Below are positions 24,081 to 36,552 of a DNA stretch of 64,000 bases, in pieces. A program made the position numbers and the translations under genes. The first letter of the stretch is position 1, and every line of letters starts with the position of its first letter. The notes below the pieces were generated by a model. The model saw nothing but the letters and a program-made list of their open reading frames with translations, ran no database searches and was not told the origin of the DNA. The stretch comes from Glycine soja (Eukaryota > Streptophyta > Magnoliopsida > Fabales > Fabaceae): assembly GCF_004193775.1 (NCBI RefSeq), contig NC_041012.1, positions 11,243,223-11,307,222 of the forward strand. Reading direction: 5' to 3'.

Positions 24081-25585
24081 AGTTAAGTAATACTCTATTT
24101 GGAGAATGCGTGTCATTCTTGTTAATTTATAAGGTTGTATAATACCAAACACTTTAGCTAATTTGGTTAAGTGGTGTGTGCAAATTATTATAATGTATTT
24201 TTTTATCAGAATAATTTTTTATATCTAAGTTTGATTCTTACTAACAAAAAAATCAAATATAAAATGAGATGTGTTGGAAATCATTAAATGTATGATCATC
24301 GTTAATATGATTAGCGTATATGTTTCTTGTATATGCGGTATGAATGTATGATGTGTATGAAAACATCTCATGCCTGTTAAAAAAAAAAAATCTTATGCCT
24401 TCTGGAGACACATCCTATGGACCCAATAGTGATAAGTGACATGGCGCCGCCTCAATGTAGTGCAACCAATATTCCCAAATATGACCTGAGTATAATCCCT
24501 GAGTTTACCTAATGAAATCCATCAAGCAAGACTCAGGTAGAGCATAATGCAATACTCGATTTGCTATGACAAAAAGAGATATTGATCCATCTCTCTCTCA
24601 TGGTAGGGTTATGTGTTTCAAGTGATGAGGGGAGTATTGTCCCATAGATAGTTGGAGATGTCGATGGGGACCTTTTTCAATTAGTAAAGAACTAATTGTA
24701 CTGCATAAACACAAGTCCAGTGACTGAAAACCCTGTCAAAAAGCTAAGCATTTCTAGCAATATGCACAAAACTCAACATGATCAAAGAAGGAAGTAAATT
24801 ACTAAATTATTAGTATTTATTCTTCTCACAAATCTAAACCTCCTTATTGCAAGTGGAAAATAATGGATCCACCAAAGGAAATTGATTCCATTGAAGTTTG
24901 AAAAAGACCAAATCCTCTTCACTACGAAATTCATTGATTATCAACATTGAATCAAATGTATCCTTCTACTGACCAAACCATAAACTTGTTTTAACAATCA
25001 CCAAAGAGGGATTATTATTGAGTTCTCCCATCACATAATTGCTCAACTATATATATATGTGCAGACAATTTTTTAAATTGAGTCTTTAAGACGGAAAATT
25101 CACAAAACAAAAATTGAACTACTATTGTTGATCATAATATCAGAAGCTACAGTTGTTATCTTCTACTACCCTCACCCCTTCCTTTATTTAGGTAAATCCA
25201 ACTTAAGCATATAAGCAGTTCTTATCCGTCTAGAATGCATTGTATGTATGAAGTTCACCACAGAATGTTGACAACACAATCTTACAACAGAATTAAATTC
25301 ACGAGACATTTGAAACCTACTGAATCACACATTTAACGGATCCTGCGTGAATTTCTATGTTAGAAAAAGTATAACAGTGTTACTAACATTTCAAAGTTGA
25401 TTATTATATTCTTCCCCAATGTAACGAAGGAGACTAATAAATGGCCATATACTATCAACGAATTAGCACAGATTCAGATTATGTTTCTATCCTATATCAT
25501 CTAACGAGTATTGACAAAAAAAAATAATAATAATCTTCAATCCTTCAGGCTCTTCCACTTTATTCTTACGGAAAAAGAAGTTTCT

Positions 25586-26206
25586 TCAATTAGGCGAACT
25601 CACAGGTTGCAAGTAAGTTCCGTCCTCGCCTGACAGGTTTTGAGGATTATTTGCAGGAATCGGTGATGACGCAGCAACTGCGAGTATGGTAAGATCAATT
25701 CGAGTATTGTGAGGCACTGGTGTGTGAATCTGTCGTATCGCCGTAATCCTACCGTCTTTAATCTCCACATCCACTGTTTTCAAAAGATTTCGCATCGACA
25801 AATTGATCGAAAACAATACAATGCGTCATGAATTGAATGAACGCTTACTTAACTAGGAATTAATTCGCATATCTGAATCTATATCGCTAAGCATAACATA
25901 AGATTAAGTGATTTACGGAAAACTAAAAGTTACGTACGTACCTGGAAAAGAGAACCACCAGAGAGTAAAGAGGCACAGCAGAACAAGCGCAGGGATCGCG
26001 TGGATGCCTTTCTCCGTCGCCGGCGAGCGTGACCGGAAAGTGTCCCTCCTTCCGGTGAGGCTCCGGTGGTAAATTGGAAGCGAATCTTCGTCGAGGTTCC
26101 TTCTACGCTTTGTGTGTTGCTGCTGCTGCATCTCTGCACCGACGTTGATGGCTCGGTGCTCGTCGCCGGAACAGCGCAAGCTTGAGCTCGAAGATCTCTG
26201 CTGCAT
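25586..26206 (-). CDS. Small single-pass membrane protein of unknown function
   Basis: Two exons, 26206-25942 and 25773-25586, separated by a GT-AG intron (donor ccag|gtacgt, acceptor aacag|tgg), join in frame to give 150 residues ending VSSPN. Residues 1-66 are polar, Ser/Gln/Arg-rich and basic. Residues 70-87 (AIPALVLLCLFTLWWFSF) form one strong membrane segment. The tail after the splice (VDVEIKDGRITAIRQIH and onward) is soluble. I do not recognise a family. The clean splice, the domain-like layout and the local rise in GC in exon 1 argue for a real gene. Basic residues before the membrane segment suggest a cytosolic N-terminus, but that is inference. The most 5' Met was chosen; Met26 is an alternative. 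Confidence 0.7.
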
Positions 26207-28806
26207 TCCGATTCAGAGAGAAGAAGAAGAAATGGAAGTTAGGGTGCGATTTTCAGAGGAGACTATGCGAAACTAGTTAGGAGGTGGAAGCTTGCGAACT
26301 TGTCCTGGTTTGGTTCGTTAGGCTCGTAACAAATTTTGGGCGGGAAAATGTTTGCACGTGCCACGCACGTGCTTTGTGCTTGGACTTGAAGTCCTCTAAT
26401 AACCACTCTTCCAGAAGATGTATTGACTCATGAGGTGGGATATTGTTATATGATTCTTACACGATATCATTAGACAAGTTGGGTTTGTCCTTTAATTTTA
26501 ATAGTTAGTTTCTTTTCTCTATTGATAGCAATGCGGATAGTTTTTCAAATCGTTAAAACATACTTAAATACAACTCAATATTTATAGCATATATATTAAA
26601 ATGATTAATGAGCCTTCTACTTTTTTTTTTAATTAAGACGTATTTAAAAATTATAATAATTATGTATTTTTTGAAAGAGAGGAAAAAAATTCAAAAATCT
26701 AATTTTGTAATGCTTCTCATAAGTTAAAATTTAAAAATAGTATTTGCTGAAACATTATAAATAATCTATATAATAAAATCAATTTGTCAAGTTTAAAAAT
26801 AAACTTAAATGCAATTAATAACTTTGAGATAGGCCAACTTTAATGCGTTTTGATTTTTCTTTTGTGAAAAAAAAAATCATAATGGAAACATTTAGAAGAG
26901 TTTTTATAGAGCTTATTTGAATTTACAAACAAAATTTATGACTTCTTGTGTCTTCAACTTTTTTATTAAAATTTATAGCCAAAATTATAATATAAATTTC
27001 ATATAATAAAATTTTATTAAATAAATGCTTAAGTTGTATATTCAAATGCTTCTAAAATTTCATATTCATGTATGGCTTCACTGATCATGCAGTGTTTTTT
27101 TTTCTTTTTTCTTTTTTCTAAACTACAAGTATCATTTGAGGAAATTTTATTCAAACTAGGTAAGACCATTATAAACTATTATAGACGATAAAATTCTCAC
27201 TTAGAGCATCTAATGTAATTAAATACTCATGACTTGAACTTGAGATTATCGATTAAATTAGAACAATCTTGGATTAGTTGATTCACACTTGGTGATATTG
27301 TTTTAGGTTTATAAAGTTATAATTTTATCAATTTTGTTGGAACTCAAATTGGGGGATTCAACCATTAAGGTATGTTTGTTTTCCATTTATAAAAAAATTG
27401 AGTTTTCAAAATTTTAAAAACTAAAAAACTTACTTGGAATTGGATAACCAGCTTTATAAAAATCGTTTTTATTTTTTTTTTTTAGTTTTTAAAACTAAAA
27501 ACCACAACGGCTTTTATATGTTTTGGTTTTTCATTTTTTATTTTTCTTCTAAAAAATGAAAACACAAAGAAGAGTCAATTTTATTAATGGCATATTTGTA
27601 ATTTTGAAAAGAAAAAATAGGGTTCATCATGTAAAAAGAATGAGGTTGCGATTGCGAAGTACAAACTTTCAAAGATCAATCGACAACATTGCAGAGTACA
27701 AACTATAGCACTGCAGAGTATGAAATAACATTAAGAACTGCAATTGGATTTAGAGTGTGTTTGGTAAGACACTATTATTTCTCAGTGACATGTCATTTTC
27801 TAGTCGAATTTCAAGTTTTATTTTTCTTCCCTAATTATTTTGTCTTGTACATTTTATGTTTATTCTTAATTTAATGTACTTCCTAGATTTTGTGAACCCT
27901 AGCTGATTTTTTTCTAGTTGTTTTCTTAGTTAGAGAGTATTGTAAACTAAAATAAAAAAAAATTCCAAAAGCACAATGCAAAGGTTTGGAAGAACTTACC
28001 AAGTATAATTAAATTAACCCTATAATGTGTTCGTAAAAATGCTAGCGAGGAAAATAGTTGGGTTGCATATCCAACTCTTGAAACCAAAGTTTGTGTTTAA
28101 CACTGGACAACCACCATGTGAGGTGACAATGTTAAAGTCAATTGCCAAATTAATTTGTGTAGGTCCTAACAGACTCAATTATCAGGCATAGCTTTGAAAA
28201 AAAATCCATAGGATTGCAAAACAGTGGTTATTTCTGTTATTCTATGTTAGAAGTTAAAATTCATGGCTAATAAGTAAAATTCCAAGATAGTTTCATTTTC
28301 TTGTCCAAGTCAAATCAACAAGTCATTCTTAACCACACTCTCGAGCTCTCTTATCTATCTTTCTTTGCCTTCACTTCCAAAATCCAAGCCCATGTTCCTT
28401 TCAATCATGGCAATCTATCAACATCAGAGCTTCCTCATAAAGAACTGATGAGGTCCACTCATACAAATCATTCTGTACAAACATTTAGGATGTACTCCTA
28501 CATGGTGGACAATGAACTAGACTATATAGATCAAGATGAAATAAGTCATTTGTGATATATCTGAGGCTAAATTCTAACGAAGGGGCAAAACACAAAAAAA
28601 AAATTAATACACTTCCTACAACAAGGCATTTAAATACACATTAAAGGCAGCAGCTGACATTTACATTGGGGGGGGGGGCACTAAGTAAGAAAAATTCAAT
28701 GAGACTTACACTTGATAAGGCACCTGTTATCTCCCCTATGAAACAAAATTTGAAAACTAGGCACATTGCATATGAATAGACCAAAAAAAATTCTACTTTC
28801 CTAGTT
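26207..28806. other. Intergenic between the small membrane protein and the kinase gene
   Basis: AT-rich with homopolymer runs. It contains the upstream region of the small membrane-protein gene and the 3' flank of the kinase gene, including a run of ten G near 28670. A mildly palindromic T/A-rich stretch lies near 27365-27560. No gene is supported. Confidence 0.5.
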
Positions 28807-31800
28807 TTAAGATCTGTCTGTCTCATGCTCCATGCTTAAAATATGTCTATGAGCATCATCATCCCTTTTCATTATCTGAGAAGGTGGACTTCTTCTAGAG
28901 GTTTGTGCAGGATGAAGTTGTGGATCATACTTCTGAGAAGCTAGGTAATTTAGAGCTGTAACCACATCAACTATTACAGGCCGCATATTAGGCTGCTCTT
29001 GAACACACATAGCAGCAATGGCAAGAGCTTGGTATAGGCCTCTCACGGGATATTGACCTTCAAGTAATGGGTCAACCATTCGTGAAAATTTCCTCCTGTC
29101 TCTGAACAAGGGTCTTGCCTGCAAACAGTTCACATGTACCATAGTCAATATTTTTGGAAGTGATAATATGAATTTGATCAATTCAGGTAAATTGTCAAGT
29201 ATACAATAATATGAATGTGACCATTTGTTTATTCTTAATATACTCAATAATATGAATGTGATCTATTCACCTTAATGAAAAGATGCAGAGACTGAGGAGA
29301 TTAACCGAGATTCTTATGTATGAGACACATTACCAAACAGTAAAAGCCAATAGCTATTCATAATATGAAGAATTTAAGGAAGAACACAAATGAAAAAGTG
29401 GAGTAATGCACTACAATCATTCTAATCTGACCAAATTTGAGCTTTCCAGTTAGTAGTTACCTATAGTTCCAGTTCAGTAAGAACACAAAATAAGGAATAG
29501 CGATTCATTTTTGTGTATGAAATAGAAGTACCCCACTTAAGGTAAATGAGGGCATGAAAATCAGTATGTGAATTATTTCCAGTGACAAGCAAAGGCATAC
29601 CACCTAGCATTGCACTCAATGTGGTACAATATCATTCATTTCCCTTGAAAGCTCAGAATTGTATCCTGACCAAGATGCTTGACGGGCTATTCTAGACAAA
29701 GGCACTGCTTTGCACAATATGGTACAGCTCTAGCTATTCCTTTGTTGGGCCCATGTAGTATGCTTTCCCAATGTGACTAGCATTAACCGGTATAGTCACC
29801 ATGCTGAGTATTGGGGACAGGTCTGGAAGGTACAATTCCAGCTTACCAATTTTTTTTACCAAAAGTCTAAAAGAAAAAGGTAAAGGCATGCAATTATATG
29901 CATAATAGTAGTAATAACTTTTTCATAACTGTTTATTCTAGAGATTCAATAAGCACTTTAAATGTATCATTACACATGATTAAAACTTCCAATTTTCTAA
30001 GATCTTTAAAAAATAATTCAGTATGATGAGACTTTTGACTTATCTCGAATGTGGGTCTCTAGAAGTATTGAAAGGGAAAAAGGTTATCAGCAGACAAATT
30101 AATCAGCTAGCTTCAGAAAAATGTCTAGCTATTGATCTTTAAAGTGTCCCAGAGGAAAATCAAAATAAAAGATGCTGGTCTGTCTGCAATGGTTGAGAAG
30201 TGTCACTACCACCTATACTTCAATTTCCTTCACGTATGACATATCCGTATCAATACTAACACTCTTGGATACTTCACCAATATGTTTAAAGCATTTTTTG
30301 AAAATCCAATATAACTACATGAAACACATAAGTACCTATAATGTAAAAACAGAGAAACATTGTCCCTTGATGAACCAAAAATGGAAATTGTTCTCTTTAT
30401 GAATGATTACAAGAAAGAAATGGGTTTGATAGTAATATTCCTACATGTAAATAATAGAAAGTAATTTATGATAACAGTAATTTATAAAATTTTTAATTTT
30501 CAGTAATGTCCAAGAAGTATGTTTTTAATTTGAATTTGCAAAATTGCACTTATATATTTATTATGTTTTACGAATTTTTATACATTTCTGAATACGTATC
30601 TTACATGAATCATATATTTTTAAAATAATGTATCGTTATATCAGATACTATCATATCTGTGCATCATAGATCACTACACTTCCTATAAATCCCACTCTCG
30701 ACTATTTAACTAGGTGCCAACCTGGATGCAAATTCACAGCTCTTCCAAAGATAATAAGTAAATAATGTGCCATAGAAATATGAAAGAGGGTAATACAAAC
30801 TAATTCAGGGTTAAAAAGTAACACCACTTGCTTTTAACTAATTACACTAGTCACTCAAATTCTCAGCTACAACAATTTGACAAGAACAGTTTCTACAAAA
30901 GTAAATCAAGTAATCAACAAACAGTCATGGATTCCACAGTAAATAAAACAGACAGCTAAAGGGTCGGGGCATACCCATGCAATTAGATTTTGTTCTTTGG
31001 CAGGTTTTGTATGGTCAATGGCTTTCCGGCCTGTAATAAGCTCCAAAAGAACAACCCCGAAGCTGTAAATATCTGACTTGAATGTCAACTGACCTGTCAT
31101 TGCATAATCTGGGGCACAATACCCATATGTGCCCATAACCCTAGTTGAAACATGGGTCTTATCACCACTTGGGCCTACTTTTGCCAAGCCAAAATCGGAC
31201 AATTTAGGATGATATCCCTCTCCTAACAAAATGTTAGAACATTTCAAGTCACGATATATTACAGGAGGCTTCATTTTATCATGCAGATACTCCAAACCCC
31301 TAGCTGCGCCAGCTGCTATTTTCATTCTTGTGTTCCAATCAAGTGGTTTTCTACCTGGTCGAATATCTAGGACAATGGGAAGAGGAAATGAGACGAGCCA
31401 TTGATAAAGAATGCTGCTGACAATATATGAAAATTTGAGGTGATAGAATTTACCAAGCAAATGGTCCTCCAAAGATCCTAATGGCATGTACTCATAAACT
31501 AATAGCCTCTGCTCTCCCTCAGCACAAAATCCAATCAACTTCACAAGATTAGTGTGGTCTGCCAAACTCAATGTCAACACTTCAACAACAAATTCACGAA
31601 TCCCTTGAAGTCCGTTAGGGTCAAGTTGCTTTATAGCTACAACCTACGCAACCACTATCAAATCTTAGTCTCAGCATAAAATCAAAAGTAACAATAAACA
31701 TGCAAACTAACGTGACGCCATACAAATTCATTAGCAAATAAATGAGTACACATTGACTAGAGCAGGATCAGGTTCAGTGCATCAATATTTCAAATTTTGC

Positions 31801-33014
31801 TTTATAGCTACAACCTACACAACCACTATCAAATCTTAGTCTCACGAAAAATCAAAAGAAACAATAAACATGCAAACTAACATGGCGCCATACAAATTCA
31901 TTAGCAAATAAAAGCGCGACACGTTTGACTAGAGCAGAATCAGATTCAATGCATCAATAATTTCAAATTTTCCTTTTTTTTAACAAACCTAATATGACGT
32001 CATACAAATTCATTAGCTCATAAATGCACAACACATTGGCCAGCACAGGATCGGGTTCAACGTGTCAATAACTTTGAAAATTTCATTCATTTTTCTAACA
32101 AACCTGGTTAATTCTCTCCAAGTGTCCCTTGTAAACCTTGCCAAAGCCTCCTTCACCCAAAAAGCAATCCACCCTAAAATTTCCGGTCGCAGCTTCAAGT
32201 TCATTAAAACTGAATGTCTGTGCCCGATTGCCATTATCTTTTCTATCCTGAGAAACCTCCTCTTTCAAATTTAAACTCTTCACGTCCAGAGCAAGTTGAT
32301 CACCTTTAGAACCATCTTCCTTATTCCCATTCACTTTGAAATCAACTTTTACGCTATCTATAACAAATACAAACACACATAAGCCAAAAGGGAAAGATAT
32401 CAAACAAAATAACACAGAAGAAAATTACTTTAATCTGTGGAGACTATAGAACCAAAACAACCGTGCAAAATGATAAACACAACTTTGGATTATGGATCTA
32501 ATCATTCCAACCTCGCAGCCAAGCAAAACAAACACGAAATCGAGTATGGATATTCAAAGGCTTACAACATCAAAATTGCCAGAAGACACGTTCCAAGCCG
32601 AATACCAAAATTTTTAATTACAATATTGAATACAAAACAAAACATTTTTTTATTCTTTCCTTGAAAAACCCTCTTTCAAACTGGAAAAGAAGCATTCAAT
32701 GACCCCCCACCCCCCCAAAAAAAAAACACGAACTTTGATCAGTTTACGACACACCCACCAAGGAATCTTTACATTAAAACGAAAACCACTAAGAAAACAC
32801 AGCATTCAGGACGATCACACAAAATGGGTCACAAAACAATACGAGTGTGTTTGTGTGTGATAGTGAAATGCATTATTAAAGTAAAAAAAAAAAAAAAGAC
32901 TTTTTTTTTACCTGTCGCGGTGAAATTGGTGGGTTTCTGGTCGAGGCTGTCGCGGTAGTCTTCTTCGGCAACCGATTTTTTGCTTGATTTCCCTTGGCAA
33001 CAAAACCAACCCAT
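28807..33014 (-). CDS. Receptor-like cytoplasmic kinase, RLCK VII (PBL7/CDL1-like)
   Basis: Five exons, 33014-32912, 32357-32104, 31643-31454, 31366-30975 and 29118-28807, join in frame to 416 residues. The N-terminus MGWFCC is a myristoylation (Gly2) and palmitoylation (Cys5/Cys6) signal, so membrane attachment is expected. Kinase motifs are the glycine loop [11 protein letters not shown] (from about residue 102), VAIK lysine at about 124, YRDLK (Asp about 222), DFG (about 240), activation segment [16 protein letters not shown] and [20 protein letters not shown]. The active-site residues are present. The usual APE glutamate is Asp (about 269). The C-terminal tail after [10 protein letters not shown] is short, as in PBL7 rather than PBL27. 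Family members relay signals from pattern-recognition and hormone receptors. The neighbouring PRR gene supports the PBL7 assignment, because in Arabidopsis PBL7 (At5g02800) and PRR7 (At5g02810) are adjacent loci. Confidence 0.9.
31626..32095. repeat. 171-bp tandem repeat that includes the exon 3 acceptor
   Basis: The sequence from ttgctttatagctacaacct at 31626 recurs at 31797 (period 171) with high identity. A third, partial unit follows from about 31985 (tacaaattcattag..., gcacaggatcgggttcaacg). The repeat lies in intron 2 of the kinase gene and copies the first bases of exon 3 together with its splice acceptor. Confidence 0.85.
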
Positions 33015-33215
33015 GTTGTTTCTGTGCCCAAGCTCCAATTAGAAAGCAGAGTCCAGAACAGAGGACCCTGGCTCTAGGTGAAGAACACAAGAAAAAATGA
33101 AGAAAAATAAAATAAAATAAAAATAAAAGAGTGACAAACTGTGTCTGAGAGAGAAGAGAGAGGAGAGAGGCCTTTTTTCTGATGTTTTTGGGTATTCTCG
33201 GTGCTTTAATATATT
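33015..33215 (-). promoter_or_regulatory. Probable 5' UTR of the kinase gene
   Basis: On the coding (minus) strand the stretch upstream of the ATG is rich in CT and CTCT runs (about 33140-33170), typical of plant 5' UTRs and pyrimidine patches. The transcription start was not located. Confidence 0.4.
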
Positions 33216-34728
33216 CTTGGTCAATATGAGGTGGAAATTAATTGTGATACAAATGTTCCATAGTCACCAACAAGCCACAATAAGGACAAAGGAACGAAGG
33301 GATATTTTTGTCATTTTGGCATGCAGGAGGACGGGAATGTAATCAGCTGCGTTGTACTCACCCTAAAGCCTAATTGGCCCCTCCCAGGGTCTGTTTTGGT
33401 ATTTCACAATGCTTACTCGATTTTGTTTTGGATTTATATTAGATTGATTTTGAGAACATTGATTTGTATTTAAGTGTGTTTTAAGAGTTGACTGAAAAAA
33501 ATTGTTTTATTTAATCAATAAGTTAAGGTAACGTTTTTCTTTCAAAAAAAAAGAAGTTAAGATAACGTTTAAAATATTAATAAAAGTATAACTTATAAGT
33601 CTCATATAGTCATGTTAATAACTAATTCGTTATATATATTCACCATATAATTACTTTTGGTCAATACAGAAATTTTTTTCACTATAAATCTAAAACAAAC
33701 GCCACACCCACACAAACCGTGTAGAGATAATTTTACATTACAGCATGAACTTTAATCAGATTAGTCTGTTAACCAAAGAATCGTCAACTATATACCTTCA
33801 AAAGTTCAAAAAAAAAAAGAAGAAAAAGATACTTGTAAACTTATGAAAAATGTTAACCAATATACTTAAGATGCTATTTAAAAATTAAAAATATAATTTT
33901 TTTTAATTAGAAAGTGTAACAATACCCTTTTCTGTGATTTTTAATATAATCATTCAATTTCTTTAAAAAAATATAATCTTTCAATAAAAACTTTCTATTT
34001 ATTGATTCTTTAACTAATGTTATTGTTAATAGACCTTAAATTTATTGATATTAAGTCTAACCCCTTTTTTAGGCTAAATGCTAAGTTATTTCTAATTGTT
34101 TACTAAGGTTGCTTTAAAGTTGACTAATATTGTATAACAAAATTTATTATTGGAGCATATGACTTAGCATTGTTTATATAAGTACTGTTATTTAAAATTT
34201 GGTTAAGAATAAAAAAAATGATTTCTCAAGATATAAATAGGAAAAATTAACATAAGGCCTATAAAATTGGGTTAAACATCCATTTTAACAACTTTAATAT
34301 TAAAGTCATGAAGTAGATATTTATATAAAGTACTTAAATTTATGTAATATTGTAAGGGTCACAACAATCAGATAAAAAAATTATTCAAGCAAACATGCAT
34401 CGTGGATGCTCTTGCATGTTAATTTTAAACTTTAAAGCATTTAGAAATAATAATTTTTTTTTGAAAAAAATATTATACTTTTCTATTTGTAATATAATAA
34501 ATGTTTTTTCCTTAAAAAAAAACTCATGATTTTCATGTGTTAAACATAAATATTAAATTTTGACGTAAAAAAACATTTAAAAATTAAAAATTATTATTTG
34601 AATTTTTTATTAATGAATACATTGAATAAATTAAATCAAATTCATTTAAAATAAAATATTTCTGAAAATAAAATATTAATCCATAATTTAAAATTAATAA
34701 ATATCATTTTATAATGGCACGTTTTTTT

Positions 34729-34827
<99 letters not shown>

Positions 34828-35719
34828 CCGATGTAAGAGTGAAATAAGTTGAATTATTCATTAAGAGTCTACAACTTCACATTCAACTCAAATCAGATGA
34901 AATTTATTTACTAGAAAAGTTAAGTCAAAATTGTTTTAATTTGTTGAAAAAGTCAAGTTTCAGTTTATTGAGAATCTTTTAAATTTAAAATGAAACAGTT
35001 TATTTAAGTAAATAACAATTATATATAAATTAACTTATAATGACAATATAGCAGTTATTTAGATCCATTAATTTACTTAAAGACTTATTTTTTTTTTGGT
35101 ACATGGATATACTGGACACTTAAATTTGTTTGATTATAGTATATAACTTTGAATTTCTTATCATATATTAAAAGAATAGTTTCTTTAACTTATTTAAAAT
35201 GCTTTAATATTAAAATTGTTTTTAAAATAAAATTTGAATATTAGGTGGCAATGGCTTCTATGATGCGAGCTGGTTCGCAACATTACATATCTTTGTCGTT
35301 TGCTGAATCCCGCCGGTGGCACATAAATCACGTTGTTTCAACAACGCTTTGACGAAAAACATGTCTTGTTCTCTCCAAAAATATATTTATTTAATTCAAA
35401 AAAGGTCAACCTCTCGAACAATGCAATTCGGGTCGGGGTCCACAGGATGACGTCATCAAGTGGGACCCACTTGCCTAAGCTTATCGCACTAATATTATTA
35501 TTAAGTTCGAACAGTGTCCTGAAAAAAAGAACGAAAAATCGTTGTTACTAATTACGACGGCGATCCACGCGTTCCGTATCCGCCGCCGTAACGGAGCCGT
35601 AACTGGTGGCTACGGCGGCGAGTCAACGAATCAGGGAGGGGTTGCATGTGGGGCTAGCAGCACTGGATCATTGCTCTTGCATGATTGTTTACTCATTTTG
35701 TTGTGTTCACATATAGTAA
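33216..35719. other. Gene-poor AT-rich region
   Basis: No coding signal. It holds the upstream region of the kinase gene and the TA microsatellite at 34732-34826. Only short, unconserved open frames occur. Confidence 0.5.
34732..34826. repeat. (AT)n microsatellite, about 95 bp
   Basis: An uninterrupted run of AT dinucleotides, about 47 units. The exact length may be uncertain in assembly. Confidence 0.97.
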
Positions 35720-35728
35720 GGTGAACTC

Positions 35729-36543
35729 GGCAAATTTATCAAACTAGGTTACTTTTAGAAACTAATTCTTAAAAGGGGGTTGTTTTGAAACTTTTTTTAG
35801 GGGGTCTATTTTTTAAGGGGACTCGCCAGTGGGGTTGGCGAGTTGGACACGTGGCAGTGCCGGGTGGACTCGCCAGTGGAGTTGGCGAGTTGCTGTCCAC
35901 GTGGCGGGTCCCGCCACTCGTACTGATGAAATGCTTTTTACGGAAAAAAAAAATTTTAACTTCAAACGCGTATAACTTTTGATAGGAATATCCGTTTGAG
36001 GCCCATAATATGTCAAAATGCTCGAAATTGAATGAAGAATCTCTTGGCAAATTCCCGAAGGGGATTTGGTCAACTCATTTTCCCAAAAAATGGATTTAAG
36101 ATTCAACCACCCATTTTTTTAATCTTAAATCCTATTTTTGAGCTACTTAGAGGCATTTTTTGGGAAAATGAGTTGACCAAATCCCCTTCGGGAATTTGCC
36201 AAGAGATTTGCCAAGAGATTCTTCATTCAATTTCGAGCATTTTGACATATTATGGGCCTCAAACGGACATTCCTATCAAAAGTTATACGCATTTGAAGTT
36301 AAAAAAAAAATTTTCCGTAAAAAACATTTCGTCAGTACGAGTGGCGGGACCCGCCACATGGCCGCCACGTGGACAGCAACTCGCCAACTCCACTGGCGAG
36401 TCCACCAGGCGCTGCCACGTGTCCAACTCGCCAACTCCACTGGCGAGTCCCCTTCAAAAACAGACCCCCCCCTGAAAAAAGTTTCAAAACAGCCCCCTTT
36501 TGGGAATTAGTTTCTAAAAGTAACCTAGTTTGAGAAATTTGCC
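35729..36543. mobile_element. Mutator-like foldback element (MULE-MITE), 815 bp
   Basis: Two long inverted arms (about 35729-36095 and 36155-36543) start ggcaaattt and end aaatttgcc, with a short spacer. A perfect 9-bp direct repeat, ggtgaactc, flanks it (35720-35728 and 36544-36552). This is the Mutator target-duplication length. Inside each arm a 'actcgccagtgg.gttggcgagtt' unit occurs twice, and CACGTGG cores occur. The open frames on both strands (for example 36032-36475) are shadows of the palindrome. No transposase is encoded. Confidence 0.88.
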
Positions 36544-36552
36544 GGTGAACTC

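Larger units (their letters stand above)
20060..25585. other. Intergenic, AT-rich, with tandem repeats and small foldbacks
   Basis: No gene is supported. The stretch contains the upstream region of the BTB gene (just above 19988), a tandem repeat cluster at 20702-20965, and repeat-like sequence to about 22150. It also holds two weak foldback elements (22752-22870 and 23960-24080) and a short GAAA run near 23725-23750. The small open frames have no recognisable domain. Confidence 0.5.

Noticed and set aside
28660..28680. Run of G (ten bases) as a possible regulatory G-quadruplex
   Set aside because: A single run cannot form an intramolecular quadruplex, and the length may be a sequencing artefact.
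30172..30402. 76-codon plus-strand frame inside the kinase intron
   Set aside because: No domain and antisense to a well-supported intron; it is a chance frame.
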